The notes under the pieces: generated by a model
What the model saw: only the letters and a program-made list of their open reading frames with translations
Told to the model about the DNA's origin: nothing
Databases searched by the model: none
In this document: positions 62,966-64,000 of the stretch, piece after piece
How the letters are laid out: the number at the start of each line of letters is the position of its first letter
How positions within the stretch are numbered: position 1 is the first letter of the stretch
Position numbers and translations under genes: made by a program
DNA from: Anaerocolumna sp.
GTDB taxonomy: Bacteria > Bacillota > Clostridia > Lachnospirales > Lachnospiraceae
Length of the DNA stretch: 64,000 nt
Direction of reading: 5' to 3'
NCBI GenBank assembly: GCA_029256725.1
Contig: JAQSXJ010000005.1
Location: forward strand, 150,513 to 214,512

Positions 62966-64000
62966 ATGACAGAGAACAGTCAAGAGAAGAAAGATATTAA
63001 TACATCAACTACTAAAAATATACTCTATGGAACAGAAACAAAGAAAGCCGTCTGTAACTTTGCCCTGGATTATAAACAAACCAGTCTGAATCTCATTCTT
63101 GCAATGGTTAAAGTTAAGAAAGCAGCTGCAATGAGTTACCTTAAGTTAGGAAGCGGCGGTCCTGGTGTGTATGAGGCAATCATAAAAGCCTGTGACAGAA
63201 TCCTTACAGGGGAATATAGAGATCAGTTTCCCGTGGAGGCTTTACAGGGAGGTGCAGGAACTTCCACAAATATGAATGTTAATGAGGTACTGGCTAAGCT
63301 TGCTGAGAAGATTGTTTGGGAGAGTGAAGGGAATCAAATCGCAATACACCCTCTTGATGATGTAAACAGAGGTCAATCTACTAATGACGTTTATCCTACA
63401 TCGCTGCGTATTGCCTCAATTGACTTGCTGCGAGAATTAAGTGATGGTTGTGCCAGACTACAGGAGGCACTGCAAATAAAAGAACGTGAGCTGGAAGGTA
63501 TCAAAAAGCTTGGAAGAACAGAGCTTATGGATGCAATACCTATTACTCTGGGAGGTGAATTTGGCGCATATGCTCAGGCAATTGCCAGAGACAGGTGGAG
63601 GCTATATAAAGTAGAAGAGCGTCTGAGACAGATAAATTTAGGGGGTACAGCAGTAGGAACTTCAGGAAATGCTGACCGAAAGTATCGCTTTCTGGTTCTT
63701 GAAAATCTGCGTGAATTAACTGATATGGGGTTGGCGGCAGCAGAATACCCAATGGATATTACCCAGAATAATGATGTATTTGTTGAAGTATCGGGACTTT
63801 TAAAAGCCCTGGCGGTTAATCTGATGAAAATATCAGGAGATTTAAGACTTATGAATTCCGGTCCCTATGGAGGAATAGGAGAGATAAAACTAAAATCCCT
63901 ACAGGTCGGAAGTACCATAATGCCCGGAAAAGTTAATCCGGTCATACCGGAAATGGTGACCCAGATTGCTATGAGGGTAATGGCAAATGATTATGCTATT
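62966..64000 (+). CDS. Aspartase/fumarase-superfamily lyase (aspartate ammonia-lyase-like), partial
   Basis: Open from the ATG at 62966 to the window end (345 residues, no stop). AGAGGA precedes the start. Family motifs: LQGGAGTSTNMNVNEVLA (near 92), DVNRGQSTNDVYPTSLRI (near 131), GGTAVGTSGN and the superfamily signature GSTIMPGKVNPVIPEM (near 318). Aspartases deaminate L-aspartate to fumarate and ammonia. Its position about 100 bases after hydF recalls hydrogenase-maturation clusters in which such a lyase accompanies hydE/F/G. Substrate is inferred from superfamily only. I assign no symbol because the C-terminus is missing. Confidence 0.88.
   Translation, partial: MTENSQEKKDINTSTTKNILYGTETKKAVCNFALDYKQTSLNLILAMVKVKKAAAMSYLKLGSGGPGVYEAIIKACDRILTGEYRDQFPVEALQGGAGTSTNMNVNEVLAKLAEKIVWESEGNQIAIHPLDDVNRGQSTNDVYPTSLRIASIDLLRELSDGCARLQEALQIKERELEGIKKLGRTELMDAIPITLGGEFGAYAQAIARDRWRLYKVEERLRQINLGGTAVGTSGNADRKYRFLVLENLRELTDMGLAAAEYPMDITQNNDVFVEVSGLLKALAVNLMKISGDLRLMNSGPYGGIGEIKLKSLQVGSTIMPGKVNPVIPEMVTQIAMRVMANDYAI

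Noticed and set aside
1..64000. CRISPR arrays, insertion sequences, prophage genes, tRNA or rRNA genes
   Set aside because: I looked along the intergenic regions on both strands and saw no spaced direct repeats, transposase motifs, phage genes or cloverleaf/rRNA sequence. The window is conserved core genome with few accessory parts.

Overview
The window is AT-rich, almost all on the + strand, and reads as the chromosome of an anaerobic, spore-forming, flagellated Firmicute. I infer a clostridial bacterium, most likely Lachnospiraceae. The reasons are the Bacillus/Clostridium-type division cluster followed by spoIIGA-sigE-sigG, codY directly before a single fla/che operon with a FliY-type switch protein and CheC/CheD, and an [FeFe]-hydrogenase maturation gene. 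TTG starts behind strong Shine-Dalgarno (SD) sequences are common (ftsZ, spoIIGA, fliH, motB, flhB, cheC). The species assignment is inference.

Region 1 (1-13035) is a compact division and wall (dcw) cluster: mraZ (3' end), rsmH, ftsL, two class B penicillin-binding proteins (PBPs), mraY, murD, a SEDS polymerase, murA, ftsQ/divIB and ftsZ. murE, murF, murG, murB and ftsA are absent from it. The first PBP gene appears broken near its 3' end: an acidic tail continues in another frame. Region 2 (13036-16130) holds the sporulation genes spoIIGA-sigE and sigG. The spoIIGA promoter has a consensus -35 and -10 separated by 21 bp, like the Spo0A-activated spoIIG promoter of Bacillus. Region 3 (16205-24417) is housekeeping: a metallo-beta-lactamase-fold lipoprotein, ymxH (- strand), nrdR, comM/yifB, dprA, topA and codY, closed by a 42-bp perfect palindrome that looks like a terminator.

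Region 4 (24418-59918) is one long fla/che operon: flgBC, fliEFGHIJ, a motE-like gene, fliK, flgD, a conserved flagellar-operon gene, flgE, flbD, motAB, fliLMY, cheY, fliOPQR, flhBAFG, a PilZ gene, cheB, cheA, cheW, cheC, cheD, a small membrane protein, sigD and four distal genes (a FapA/DUF342 protein, a basic small protein, a SwrB/DUF6115-like protein and a truncated MltG-like protein). It ends at an intrinsic terminator. The operon provides basal body, switch, motor, export gate, hook, chemotaxis core and the late sigma factor. Filament genes, receptors and cheR are not in this window.

Region 5 (59919-64000) starts with a promoter and a textbook class-I cyclic di-GMP riboswitch with its own terminator. 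These control an orphan KAS III-like protein whose active-site residues look altered. This is the most unusual unit in the window. After a terminator come hydF ([FeFe]-hydrogenase maturation GTPase) and an aspartase-family lyase that runs off the end. Cyclic di-GMP therefore appears twice: as ligand of the PilZ flagellar-brake-type protein and of the riboswitch. All functional calls rest on reading motifs by eye; no database search was run.
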